Assembly (NCBI GenBank): GCA_035640475.1
Contig: DASQWC010000019.1
Span: forward strand, 1 to 31,532
Origin: DASQWC01 sp035640475
GTDB taxonomy: Bacteria > Actinomycetota > JAICYB01
Reading direction: 5' to 3'
DNA: 31,532 bases
The position numbers and the translations under genes were made by a program. The notes under the pieces were generated by a model. That model did no database searches. It was not told the origin of the DNA and saw only the letters and a list, made by a program, of their open reading frames with translations. Below, in pieces: positions 24,225-31,382 of the stretch (its first letter is position 1; each line of letters begins with the position of its first letter).

Positions 24225-25981
24225 CCGTTACGCGGCTTGTCAGGCAGCTCGAGCTCGACCGTGGTCCCTTCGCGAGGCGACGACCGGACGTCCAGCCGAC
24301 CCCCTACGAGCCCGGCACGTTCTCGCATGCCTCGGATGCCGAGACCCGTAGTTTCGTCGTCGGCGAGATCGAATCCTCCGCCATCGTCGGACACCGATGC
24401 GCAGACCATCCCGTTGCGGCGTTGGACCGACACGTTCACTGCGCGCGCTCCCGCGTACTTCACCACGTTCGTGAGCGCTTCCTGAACTACGCGATAGACC
24501 ACGGTCTCGATCTCCTCTTCGAGACGCTGATCGCCAAGATCGATCGACAGCTGTACATCGAGTGCTGTTCGCTCTTCGAAATCCTTCGTGTAGCGTTCCA
24601 GCGCGGCCTCGAGACCCAGATCGTCGAGGACCGACGGGCGCAGCTCGAGCGCGATTCGCCTGACTTCGGATGCGGCTTCGGCCGTGACGTCGCGGAGGTC
24701 GGCCAGTCGAGCCTTCGCGTCCTCGAACGTCTTCTCTTGTGACACAACCTTCAGCCCCAGAAGGATCGAAGCCAGCGCCTGCCCCGCCGAGTCGTGAAGC
24801 TCTCGGGCGATGCGTCTGCGTTCCTCCTCCTGCGCCCGGATGACCGCCTTCAAGGTCTGATCCTGTAGCTCCGAACGCACCCGGGCCTCTGCAAGCTCGG
24901 ATTCCATGTCTGCGCGCCGACGCTCTGCCTCGAGAAGCCGCGCATTCACGAAAGCGAACGACGCGAGGCTCGCGAAACGACTGACGGCAAAGAGTTCGTC
25001 GCGACCGAAGTGTCCCGTCTCACCGTGCATGACACCGAGGACGCCGATTGCTTCTCCTCCCTCGACCAGCGGTGCAAAGACAACCGATCGGGAGTAGAGG
25101 GCGCGTGCCATGGGCGCGAACCCCCTCTCATCCGTCGCAATGTCGTGAACGGCCATCGGCTCGCGCCGGCTCATAGTCATCTCAGCGAAGGATCCTTCAA
25201 GTGGGATGCGCAGTCCTTCTGCCGACCCTGCGCGAACACCGACCGCCACCCGCACGCGCAGCTCGTCGTTGTCGTCCTCTCGAAGCGCGATGGCCGCAGT
25301 ATCCGCACGAACAAGTTCCCTCGCCCGCATCGCAATCATTCGCAGGACACGATCGGGATCAATCTCGGAGAGCACAGCCGACCCGAGCTCGTGTACGGAC
25401 TCGAGCTCGACGAGGCGCCGCGCTGCTTCGATCTCGCTCTCACGTGCGGCTTCATACAGCCGCGCATTCTCGACGGCGACGCCTGCTTGTGAGGCAAGAA
25501 CGATAGCTAGGCGCTCGTCCTCTTCGGTGAATTCACTCGCGCCTTGCTTCTCCGTGAGATAGAGGTTGCCGAAGACTTGTCCTCTCGACCTGACGGGAAC
25601 TCCGAGGAATGAGTTCATCGGCGGGTGGTACGCAGGGAAGCCGACGCTCCGTGGATCTGAATTCAAGTCGGAGAGGCGGATCGGTCTGGGATCTTGAATG
25701 AGCGCGCCTAGGAGGCCGCGACCCACGGGGAGATGGCCGATACGCTCGCGGTCCTCCTCCGTCAGTCCATGGAACACGAAGTCCGACAGCCCCGACCGGT
25801 CCTCGTTGAGTACACCCAATGCGCCGTAGCGAGCGCCGATGACGCGGCATGCGGTTTCGACGATCCGCCGAAGGACGGCCGAAAGGTCGAGCTCCTCCGA
25901 TAGGAACACACCGGCTTCGATGAGCTCCCAAAGCCGCTCAGGACGAGCGTCTCCCGGCTGCTGCCCCGTTTCCGTCTTCAC
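24221..25981 (-). CDS. GAF-GAF sensor histidine kinase, DevS/DosT-like
   Basis: A 586-aa soluble kinase. GAF-1 (about 28-175) closely resembles DevS/DosT GAF-A of Mycobacterium: VIGARYGALGV, LPVGRGLLGALIQDPRPIRL, HPPMNSFLGVPV and FGNLYLTEK. H119 (of HPPM) and Y141 (of LYLTEK) are 22 residues apart, the same spacing as heme ligand H149 and distal Y171 in DevS. GAF-2 spans about 195-350. A coiled linker precedes the HisKA_3 box RRRIARELHDSAGQ (H396), then the N-box EALTNVVKYA (about 501-510) and the G-boxes DDGGGF and GLGIRGMRER. The start is GTG 25981, with GAGG unusually close, so it is uncertain. It phosphorylates the next gene's product. Heme binding is inference. Confidence 0.92.
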   Translation of the reverse strand: MKTETGQQPGDARPERLWELIEAGVFLSEELDLSAVLRRIVETACRVIGARYGALGVLNEDRSGLSDFVFHGLTEEDRERIGHLPVGRGLLGALIQDPRPIRLSDLNSDPRSVGFPAYHPPMNSFLGVPVRSRGQVFGNLYLTEKQGASEFTEEDERLAIVLASQAGVAVENARLYEAARESEIEAARRLVELESVHELGSAVLSEIDPDRVLRMIAMRARELVRADTAAIALREDDNDELRVRVAVGVRAGSAEGLRIPLEGSFAEMTMSRREPMAVHDIATDERGFAPMARALYSRSVVFAPLVEGGEAIGVLGVMHGETGHFGRDELFAVSRFASLASFAFVNARLLEAERRRADMESELAEARVRSELQDQTLKAVIRAQEEERRRIARELHDSAGQALASILLGLKVVSQEKTFEDAKARLADLRDVTAEAASEVRRIALELRPSVLDDLGLEAALERYTKDFEERTALDVQLSIDLGDQRLEEEIETVVYRVVQEALTNVVKYAGARAVNVSVQRRNGMVCASVSDDGGGFDLADDETTGLGIRGMRERAGLVGGRLDVRSSPREGTTVELELPDKPRNG

Positions 25982-26026
25982 ACCTCACGAGCTTCGGCCG
26001 CCTACGGCAGAGTCTACGGGAGTACC

Positions 26027-26458
26027 TCAGGCGGCTCCGTCCTCACGAGCAGGGCATGTGAGGACCGACTCGATCGCCGCGGCCACCGCGAGCGGCGGCG
26101 AGCGTCGAGGCAAGGCCACGACCCCTCGGTCGAGCATGTGATGCGGAAGCCCGTCAGGACCCTCGAGGAACACGACTGGTATGCCGAGCCCTCGGTAGTA
26201 GAGCAGAAGGTGCCAGGATGGGAGCCCCTGCCTCACTTCGTCGCTCGCCAGCCACCCGTCGAGTACGACGACGTCGGTTTCTCTGCTGAGCGCGCACCGT
26301 CCGCCTCTTCCGGCGGCACAGACGTAGACGGGGGCTCCCGGTCCGGGACACCACCTCAGCTCGTGGCCGGTCCGTTCGAACTCGCCGGCCAACTCGGATC
26401 CAATCTTCCGATCTCTGCTGACCAAGAGGATCTTCGCCATCACATCCGAAAGCATCAT
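26027..26458 (-). CDS. Receiver-like protein with three-cysteine motif (copy A)
   Basis: A 143-aa protein not matched to a named family. ATG 26458 overlaps the stop of the preceding 31-aa ORF (ATGA); a second in-frame ATG (26440) gives MAKILLVSRDRK. The start and alternating strands (AKILLVS, TDVVVLDG, IPVVFLEGP) suggest a CheY-like Rossmann fold, but the strand-1 acidic pair is missing, so it is not a standard phosphoreceiver. Between strands 2 and 3 is CPGP, then six residues, Cys, four residues and GGRC (C37, C47, C55). The same motif occurs in the protein encoded at 28352-28813. The cysteines could bind a metal or an iron-sulfur cluster, or act as a thiol switch (inference). It lies 45 bases upstream of the kinase. 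Confidence 0.8.
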   Translation of the reverse strand: MMLSDVMAKILLVSRDRKIGSELAGEFERTGHELRWCPGPGAPVYVCAAGRGGRCALSRETDVVVLDGWLASDEVRQGLPSWHLLLYYRGLGIPVVFLEGPDGLPHHMLDRGVVALPRRSPPLAVAAAIESVLTCPAREDGAA

Positions 26459-26550
26459 CGACGGACGCGGACATCACATCCGTGAAGTTCGCGGAGATCG
26501 CGGGTCCGTGCCGCGCACCGAGTCATGCCGGATCCCGACCACCACATCAT
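26455..26550 (-). CDS. 31-aa small ORF bridging two operon genes
   Basis: ATG 26550 overlaps the stop of the 53-aa membrane protein (ATGA), and its own stop overlaps the start of the Cys-receiver gene (ATGA). AAGGAGG lies ten bases upstream. The 31-residue product begins MMWWSGSGMTRCAARTRDL, has two cysteines and a basic tail, and no known motif. Overlaps on both sides argue for real translation, at least as a coupling device; whether the peptide itself matters is unknown. Confidence 0.45.
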   Translation of the reverse strand: MMWWSGSGMTRCAARTRDLRELHGCDVRVRR

Positions 26551-26708
26551 GGCGCTGGGACCTCCTTTCTTGGTGCCAGTCGAACGTGCCTCCGCACGAC
26601 GCCCGTCAACGCGACGGTTGCCCAGATCAACGCGATAACGAGAGCGAACATCGCAAGTCCCATCGCGAGGCCCGGCCACCAGATCGGGGCTTGGTGCAAG
26701 AGGTACAC
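26547..26708 (-). CDS. Single-pass 53-aa membrane protein
   Basis: GTG 26708 has AAAAGGAGG at ideal spacing, which fixes the start; the frame is open further upstream but without signals. The product reads MYLLHQAPIWWPGLAMGLAM at the N-terminus, then a long hydrophobic helix (about residues 12-36) and a basic tail, RRHVRLAPRKEVPAP. It resembles in form the tiny accessory subunits of membrane oxidases, but no family is recognised. It is the fourth gene of the membrane-protein unit starting at 27792. Confidence 0.7.
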   Translation of the reverse strand: MYLLHQAPIWWPGLAMGLAMFALVIALIWATVALTGVVRRHVRLAPRKEVPAP

Positions 26709-26745
26709 CGTATCCTCCTTTTCGATGCTCTCGAACTGAGTGGTG

Positions 26746-26874
26746 CTACTCCGGTTCCGGATGCTTGAGCACCCATCGCACAACGAAGTTCGCCGCGACG
26801 ACGAGTGCTCCGACAAAGGCCCAAACCGCCCATGCGGGCATCTCGGTGATGTCTAGGATCTCCTCGGGCAACAT
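26746..26874 (-). CDS. Single-pass 42-aa membrane protein
   Basis: ATG 26874 lies nine bases after the previous gene's stop and has GGAGGAG at good spacing. The product starts MLPEEILDITEMPAWAVWAF, continues as one hydrophobic helix (about 14-31), and ends in a short charged tail, KHPEPE. It is too short for a normal gene caller, but the ribosome binding site, operon position and clean helix support it. Function unknown; possibly a small subunit of a complex with its neighbours. Confidence 0.7.
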   Translation of the reverse strand: MLPEEILDITEMPAWAVWAFVGALVVAANFVVRWVLKHPEPE

Positions 26875-26883
26875 GAGCTCCTC

Positions 26884-27270
26884 CTACTCCGTCGCGAACG
26901 TCTCGAAGAACGATGGGAACGTGCCGATGAGGCCCAATCCGATCAGGGTCGCCGCGGCGATCACGACCAGGCGGACGTTGATCTCACGACGTCGCCAGGC
27001 CAGACCGAACACGAGCCAGCTCGCCGCCCATGCGGTGACGGCCATCGTCGTCTTGCCCGAAAGCGGCCCGACAGTGCCGACGAACTCGAGCCACGACTTC
27101 ATGCCGGCAAAGGCCTCCGCGAGTGTCGTCATCGCGCCCAGCACGAAGGATCCGATCGCTGCGGCGAGCACGGCCGCCAGCGGCGGCCCACTGAGCCGCT
27201 CGGGACCGAAGTCGAGCTTGCCGATGTCTAGCTCGGTGATGTGACTACGCGATCTCGTACGTAGGGCCAT
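26884..27270 (-). CDS. Three-helix membrane protein, unknown function
   Basis: A 128-aa protein. ATG 27270 is five bases after GGAGG; a GTG directly before it is an alternative. A hydrophilic N-terminus with LDIGKLDFGPERLSGP is followed by three hydrophobic helices: about 29-50 (LAAVLAAAIGSFVLGAMTTL), 74-92 (MAVTAWAASWLVFGLAW), and 98-118 (VRLVVIAAATLIGLGLIGTF). The last ends in PSFFETFATE. There are no Cys and only one His, near the N-terminus, so it is unlikely to bind a cofactor alone. Not recognised. It lies nine bases after the 170-aa gene and is certainly co-transcribed with it. Confidence 0.8.
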   Translation of the reverse strand: MALRTRSRSHITELDIGKLDFGPERLSGPPLAAVLAAAIGSFVLGAMTTLAEAFAGMKSWLEFVGTVGPLSGKTTMAVTAWAASWLVFGLAWRRREINVRLVVIAAATLIGLGLIGTFPSFFETFATE

Positions 27271-27279
27271 CACAGCCTC

Positions 27280-27792
27280 CTAACGAATGGGCGCCGCCTT
27301 GTTGATGAACGCACCGAACAAACCTGCGATAGCTGCCGAGACGAATGCCGTCACGAAGAGCGCAAGCACCAACTTGCGCATCCGGTTCTCGCGCGCGAGC
27401 CGCAGCCCGTACCAGGTGACGACGAACGCGGCGGCGGTTGCGAGCAAAGGTGCGATCCAGGCAACGTGCTCTTTCCACTCCATTCCGAAGGTGTGCCAGA
27501 GCGCTGTGTCCGGATCTGCGATGAGGCGGGACTTCGCACTCGTTGCGGCCTTGTCCCGGTACCACGGGTAGACGGTGTACGTGCCCGTTACGACCGTCGC
27601 CCACGCGACGATCGCCATACCCCACATCCCGACCTTCAGCCGTCGCATTCGCTCGACGACACCGACCGGAGTGACCAGCGAGGGACGCAAGCTCCACAAA
27701 CCCGCGAGGCCACCCGCGAACGCCAGGAGAAAGAGCGTGCCGAGAACCAGGCCGTGGATCACCGTCCAGAACTCACGATCGCTAAGTGTCAT
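27280..27792 (-). CDS. Four-helix membrane protein, first gene of the membrane unit
   Basis: A 170-aa protein. ATG 27792 follows GGAGG with six bases of spacing. Hydrophobic helices lie at about 10-33 (VIHGLVLGTLFLLAFAGGL), 53-72 (VGMWGMAIVAWATVVTGTY), 107-128 (KEHVAWIAPLLATAAAFVV), and 141-161. Histidines H13 (helix 1), H100 (loop, TALWHTFGMEW) and H109 (helix 3) could in principle ligate heme or metal, but the spacing does not match a family I know. Context with three more membrane proteins and redox sensors suggests part of a membrane redox complex, as inference only. Confidence 0.82.
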   Translation of the reverse strand: MTLSDREFWTVIHGLVLGTLFLLAFAGGLAGLWSLRPSLVTPVGVVERMRRLKVGMWGMAIVAWATVVTGTYTVYPWYRDKAATSAKSRLIADPDTALWHTFGMEWKEHVAWIAPLLATAAAFVVTWYGLRLARENRMRKLVLALFVTAFVSAAIAGLFGAFINKAAPIR

Positions 27793-27938
27793 GGCGTTCC
27801 TCCAACTCGTCTCTCACAATTCGAAAGTAGGGGGCCTATCGACCTGCGGAATCCGTGCTCAACCACGAGGAGGTGCCTGCAAAGACTGTCAGTGTGAGAC
27901 CCGGATGCGCCCTGGATCGAGCCGACTAAGGTCGATTC
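27793..27938. promoter_or_regulatory. Divergent promoter region between the membrane unit and osmC-like gene
   Basis: 146 bases separating two divergent starts. It holds the ribosome binding sites of both genes (GGAGG for the minus gene, AAGGT for the plus gene). I looked for a DosR-like GGGACT/AGTCCC palindrome and saw none; a short TAGG/CCTA inverted repeat at 27828-27838 is the only symmetry noticed. Confidence 0.4.
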
Positions 27939-28355
27939 ATGACCGATGACGAGAGACTCTCCGTCAGTTGGGAAGGTCAAGATCAGCTTCGGCTGAAGAT
28001 CCGCGATCACGACATCCTTCTGGACCAACCCCAGGACGCCGGCGGAACCGATCTCGGCCCGACGCCCACCGAGCTATTCGTCGGCAGCTTGATCGGCTGT
28101 ATGACGTTCTACGCCGAGCGATTCCTCAAGCGAAACGACGTCGATCCGAGCGGCTTGACCTTGGCGGCGCGTTACTCAAAAAACTCAGATCCTCCGCACC
28201 GCGTGTCCGAGATCGACGTGCAGGTGTCGGGAGGTGGCATCCCGGAGCGTCTACGACGTCCTCTTCTTCGGGTGATGGATGCCTGCCTGGTTCACGAATC
28301 CCTGCGACACCCACCGAACGTCGTCGTGCACCTCGAACAGACAGCGGTCGCCTAG
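27939..28355 (+). CDS. OsmC/Ohr family protein
   Basis: A 138-aa OsmC-fold protein, the thiol-dependent peroxidase family that reduces organic hydroperoxides. ATG 27939 has AAGGT eight bases upstream. The first conserved Cys is C54 in TELFVGSLIGCMTFYAERFL, and the second is C116 in RVMDACLVHESL, the pair forming the peroxidatic and resolving thiols. Length fits the family. It is closer to the OsmC/YhfA-like side than to Ohr, judging from its N-terminus. It is flanked by redox genes on both sides, and its stop overlaps the convergent Cys-receiver gene by four bases. Confidence 0.88.
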   Translation: MTDDERLSVSWEGQDQLRLKIRDHDILLDQPQDAGGTDLGPTPTELFVGSLIGCMTFYAERFLKRNDVDPSGLTLAARYSKNSDPPHRVSEIDVQVSGGGIPERLRRPLLRVMDACLVHESLRHPPNVVVHLEQTAVA

Positions 28356-28813
28356 CTGCCTTCGATCTGAGACCGGGCGTGAAGCCGGTCCACGGCCGCA
28401 ACCAAATCCTGTGGATCGATCGGCAGCTCGAGAACGCACCCGTCCAGCTCACCGTACTTGGCGCGGCTCGTCGCCGGTGTCTCAACGATCAAGGGCTTTG
28501 TTGGGAATTGGTCTCGTATCGTCCTGAGGATCGGAAAGACCTCGCGTTCCCCGACGGCAAAAGACTGCACGATCACGTCCGCGTCCTCGGCGAGCAGACA
28601 TCGTCCTCCGGTAATCAACGGACATGGTGTGCCCCCATCGGGAACAGGACCCCAGCACACTGCGACGTCGTAGCCGGCCGCAAGAAGCGTGTCTTCGTTC
28701 GCCCATGCGACGCACGGGTCCGAAGACTCAATCAACACTCGACCCTTTCTGTCCGGTCGTGAGAACGCTCGATCGGGATACGGCCTGCGGAACTGCGCTC
28801 CATTTCGCTGCAT
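28352..28813 (-). CDS. Receiver-like protein with three-cysteine motif (copy B)
   Basis: A 153-aa protein. ATG 28813 follows GGAGGAGATC, a strong site. A basic N-terminal tail (about 1-24) precedes alternating strands typical of a receiver fold: GRVLIESSD, GYDVAVC, ADVIVQSF, KPLIVETPA, GCVLELP. The motif CWGP, then seven residues, CPLIT and GGRC (C53, C64, C72) matches copy A at 26027-26458. The final helix DPQDLVAAVDRL is receiver-like. Acidic residues are present near strand 1 (SSD) but the phosphoacceptor position is not obvious. It is the last gene of the CBS/copper-oxidase unit. Function unknown; a metal or redox-responsive regulator is possible. Confidence 0.82.
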   Translation of the reverse strand: MQRNGAQFRRPYPDRAFSRPDRKGRVLIESSDPCVAWANEDTLLAAGYDVAVCWGPVPDGGTPCPLITGGRCLLAEDADVIVQSFAVGEREVFPILRTIRDQFPTKPLIVETPATSRAKYGELDGCVLELPIDPQDLVAAVDRLHARSQIEGS

Positions 28814-28839
28814 GATCTCCTCCGAGATCGGGTGCCCTT

Positions 28840-29316
28840 TCAGACCTTGCGGGGCACCTTGCCGGTGAGCGTGCAGATGTGCCGCATAAGTTTGTGCCCG
28901 GGATCCGCGGTCGGATCGAACATGCACGGGCAGCCGCCATCGATGACCGTGATGCCATGTTCGCGACCGTACTTCGTCGCATCGTCGGACACACTGCCCT
29001 GACCGAATGAGCGATGCATCCACACGTGGGAAATGCCGAGATCGACGCACTCGCGCATCGTTTCCTCGGCGAACTTGGGGCTTGTCCCGATCACTACCGC
29101 GTCGATGCCGCCATCGATCGAGTGCAGGTCCGGATAGCTGCGGTCTCCTTCAACCGTCTCGGCGTTCGGGTTCACAGCGAAGACCTCGTAACCACGGTCT
29201 CTGAGCCTCGAATAGACGACGTTGCTGCCGTGGTTCTGCGGGTGCCGAGAAACGCCGGTAATCGCAATGCGCTTCTTGGTCAGAAAGTCGGTGGCTGCGT
29301 CTTTGATCGTTTGCAT
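28840..29316 (-). CDS. CoA-binding domain protein (YccU-like)
   Basis: A 158-aa small protein with a Rossmann CoA-binding fold. ATG 29316 is preceded by AAGGGAG. Typical blocks are RIAITGVSRHPQNHGSNVVY (the GVSR and N region of the nucleotide loop), YEVFAVNPNAETVEG, IDAVVIGTSPKFAEETMREC, and VWMHRSFGQGSVSDDA. The C-terminus holds GGCPCMFDP (C129, C131). Family members bind CoA or a related nucleotide, and their physiological role is not well known. It lies between the copper oxidase and the Cys-receiver gene in the same unit. Confidence 0.87.
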   Translation of the reverse strand: MQTIKDAATDFLTKKRIAITGVSRHPQNHGSNVVYSRLRDRGYEVFAVNPNAETVEGDRSYPDLHSIDGGIDAVVIGTSPKFAEETMRECVDLGISHVWMHRSFGQGSVSDDATKYGREHGITVIDGGCPCMFDPTADPGHKLMRHICTLTGKVPRKV

Positions 29317-29349
29317 CGTCGCTCCCTTCTCAACTCTTCCCATCGCTCC

Positions 29350-30684
29350 TCATTTCACGACCAACGCTGTGACCATGCCGAACATCCCTTGTTCTCCCTC
29401 GGCGTGCGACAAGATGTGGCAGTGAAAGGCCCAGGCACCCGGGCGCGTCGTCACAATGACGTCGTAGCGCTCGCCCGGCGCAACCCAGATCGTGTCGGCG
29501 CGGTACGGCTGGGGAAGCGCCCAGCCGTCCTTGGCGATCACGAGCTGCTCCATGCCGTGCAGGTGCATCGGATGACCCTGGAGTCCCTCGTTCATGTACC
29601 GAATGCGCACGCGCTCCCCCGGCGCGGCCACGATCGGCTGGGTGGCCGGAAAGCCCTTGCCGTTGATCGTGAACCCCAGAGGTCCGTCGTTGAGGATCAT
29701 GTTGACGTCCTGATCGACGGCGGGCTCGTTACGTCCTTCTACGATGAAGGCTCCCCAAAGCCCCATAGGGATCTGCTTCGCGCCATTCATGTGTGAGTGA
29801 TAGATGTTCGTCCCGGCGTTGGGCACGGTGAAGTCGTAGGTGTGCGTGCCCCCCGGCTTGGTGATGTCCTCGGTGAGGCCCGGGACTCCATCCTGATCGT
29901 TGGGCACCATCAACCCGTGGAAGTGGATGGACGTCGACTCCTCGAGCTCGTTGTGCACAACGATGCGGACGCGTTCGCCCTCCTTCACGCGGATCTCAGG
30001 GCCCGGCACCTGGCCGTTGTAGGCCATGGCGTCACGCACGTCTCCTGGGGCAACCTCCCACTTCGTCTCGTTTGCCGTGAGCTCGAAGACCTTCACGCCG
30101 CCGACGATCCTGGGCTCGAGCCGTCGACCTCCCAGCCCCTTGGTCTTCGCCGGAAAGGCCTTCACGCCATTGAGATATGAGGTATCCATCTGATCCGAGC
30201 TCATCGCAGATGCCCCGCCGGCTGGTCCACCGCCGCCAACGATCAGCTCACCCTTCATTCCGCCATCCTTGTGCCCGGCAATTTCGCAGAACATCTCGTA
30301 GGAACCGGCCGGCAGGGGGCCGAGAGATAGGGTCGTTTCACCGCCGGGCACTAAGAGGTCGGTCCCGCCGTGGCCGGTCACTGCAAGGTTGTGCGACGTC
30401 GTTCCGTTGTTGTGGACCTCGATGTTGATCGGTGCGCCCGCATCCGCCTTGAGGACGGCAGGCTCGATCTTGAGCTCCGACAGCTCCACCTCGAGTACGC
30501 CTTCTGCGCCCGAGGCACCGGTGTTGTCTCGACCGAGCACGGCGATCATGGAAACGACGACGGCGAAGATCACGCCGAGCGTGACGAACGTCCGCCAGAG
30601 ATCGGAACGAAGCAGGCGCGAGTAGTTCGGTGCGGATGGCGGACTCTCGACAGCAGTACGCCTCTCAGGCGCCGTGAGAACCAT
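29350..30684 (-). CDS. Membrane-anchored multicopper oxidase with N-terminal cupredoxin
   Basis: A 444-aa protein. ATG 30684 lies two bases after the CBS gene's stop. A membrane anchor spans about 32-51, with the rest outside. A first cupredoxin domain (about 64-149) keeps a full type-1 copper set: H98 (TSHNLAV), C133 (MFCEIAGH), H138 and M143. Two more cupredoxin domains follow with multicopper-oxidase motifs: HFHG (254-257), HSH (296-298), HPMHLHG (371-377) and HCHILSH (421-427) with a downstream Met. These give type-1 copper in the last domain and the trinuclear-site His pairs, as in two-domain laccases that trimerise. The fused extra cupredoxin may be an electron carrier. Substrate unknown; a nitrite reductase is less likely because of the HCH motif. 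Confidence 0.9.
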   Translation of the reverse strand: MVLTAPERRTAVESPPSAPNYSRLLRSDLWRTFVTLGVIFAVVVSMIAVLGRDNTGASGAEGVLEVELSELKIEPAVLKADAGAPINIEVHNNGTTSHNLAVTGHGGTDLLVPGGETTLSLGPLPAGSYEMFCEIAGHKDGGMKGELIVGGGGPAGGASAMSSDQMDTSYLNGVKAFPAKTKGLGGRRLEPRIVGGVKVFELTANETKWEVAPGDVRDAMAYNGQVPGPEIRVKEGERVRIVVHNELEESTSIHFHGLMVPNDQDGVPGLTEDITKPGGTHTYDFTVPNAGTNIYHSHMNGAKQIPMGLWGAFIVEGRNEPAVDQDVNMILNDGPLGFTINGKGFPATQPIVAAPGERVRIRYMNEGLQGHPMHLHGMEQLVIAKDGWALPQPYRADTIWVAPGERYDVIVTTRPGAWAFHCHILSHAEGEQGMFGMVTALVVK

Positions 30685-30686
30685 GG

Positions 30687-31382
30687 CTACAGGGCGAGCT
30701 CGACCGCACCAAGAGGCGCGGCCACGCTCGCGGGTTGCTCCAAGTCGTTCGTCTGGCACGAGAGCTCGTTCACCACGCACGTGACACCGTCACATCGGTC
30801 CACGTGGAACCCGACTACCGTCGCGGTCGATGCCTGCTCCACGTCCCCACGCAGCGTGACAACACCATCGGCGACGTCCACCTTGATGCCCGTTGTGTCC
30901 GCAACGACCTTCTGCTCGAGCATCTGTTCGACGTCCCGCCGGATGTCCTCATCGGGGCGAAGGAACACTCTCAGGACGTCGCCGCGGCTGAGGATGCCGA
31001 CGAGGCGCCCGTTGCTCGTAACCGGAAGGCGGCCGATGCGGTGCTGGCTCATCAAGCGAGCAGCCATCCGGAGGTCCGCGTCCTCATCGACAGTGACGGC
31101 CGGTTTCGTCATGAGCGCGCCGGCAACCGTGCCTTGAACTCGTCGCGCGTACTCACGTTCCGAAGGAATCGCCGAGTTAGGCGGCCGGAAGCCGATCCGA
31201 TCCCCGCGGTTCTGCTTGACGACGAGGTCCCCCTCGGTCACAACACCAATCACCCGCGTCGAGTCGTCGACGACGGGAATACCGCTGATGCGGTTCTCCG
31301 TCATCACCTCGACGATCCTGCGGAAAGGTGTGCTCGTTTGAACGGTCTTTACTTCCGGCGTCATCGCTTCATGCACTCTCAT
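30687..31382 (-). CDS. Tandem CBS plus BON domain protein
   Basis: A 231-aa protein. ATG 31382 overlaps the stop of the preceding truncated gene (ATGA). CBS domain 1 is at about 7-60 (MTPEVKTVQTSTPFRRIVEV, then GIPVVDDSTRVIGVVTEGDL), and CBS 2 at about 90-145 (MTKPAVTVDEDADLRMAARL, then RIGRLPVTSNGRLVGILSRG). A BON domain follows at about 150-207 (VADTTGIKVDVADGVVTLRG). CBS pairs usually bind adenine nucleotides; BON domains are linked to membranes or stress. CBS proteins are part of the mycobacterial DosR regulon (Hrp1), which fits the context but does not prove it. Confidence 0.92.
   Translation of the reverse strand: MRVHEAMTPEVKTVQTSTPFRRIVEVMTENRISGIPVVDDSTRVIGVVTEGDLVVKQNRGDRIGFRPPNSAIPSEREYARRVQGTVAGALMTKPAVTVDEDADLRMAARLMSQHRIGRLPVTSNGRLVGILSRGDVLRVFLRPDEDIRRDVEQMLEQKVVADTTGIKVDVADGVVTLRGDVEQASTATVVGFHVDRCDGVTCVVNELSCQTNDLEQPASVAAPLGAVELAL

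Noticed and set aside
26438..26482. 11-bp direct repeat CATCACATCCG at 26438-26448 and 26472-26482
   Set aside because: Both copies fall in or beside overlapping coding frames and are only 34 bases apart; chance or a codon-level duplication is more likely than a regulatory site.
27793..27938. Possible DosR/DevR box in the divergent region
   Set aside because: I looked for GGGACT/AGTCCC dyads and saw none. A GGGACTT near 21844 is only a half-site and lies next to the sigma operon.
29014..29796. Open plus-strand frame opposite the CoA-binding and copper-oxidase genes
   Set aside because: It spans two genuine minus-strand genes and the gap between them, has no domain signature, and has typical antisense composition.
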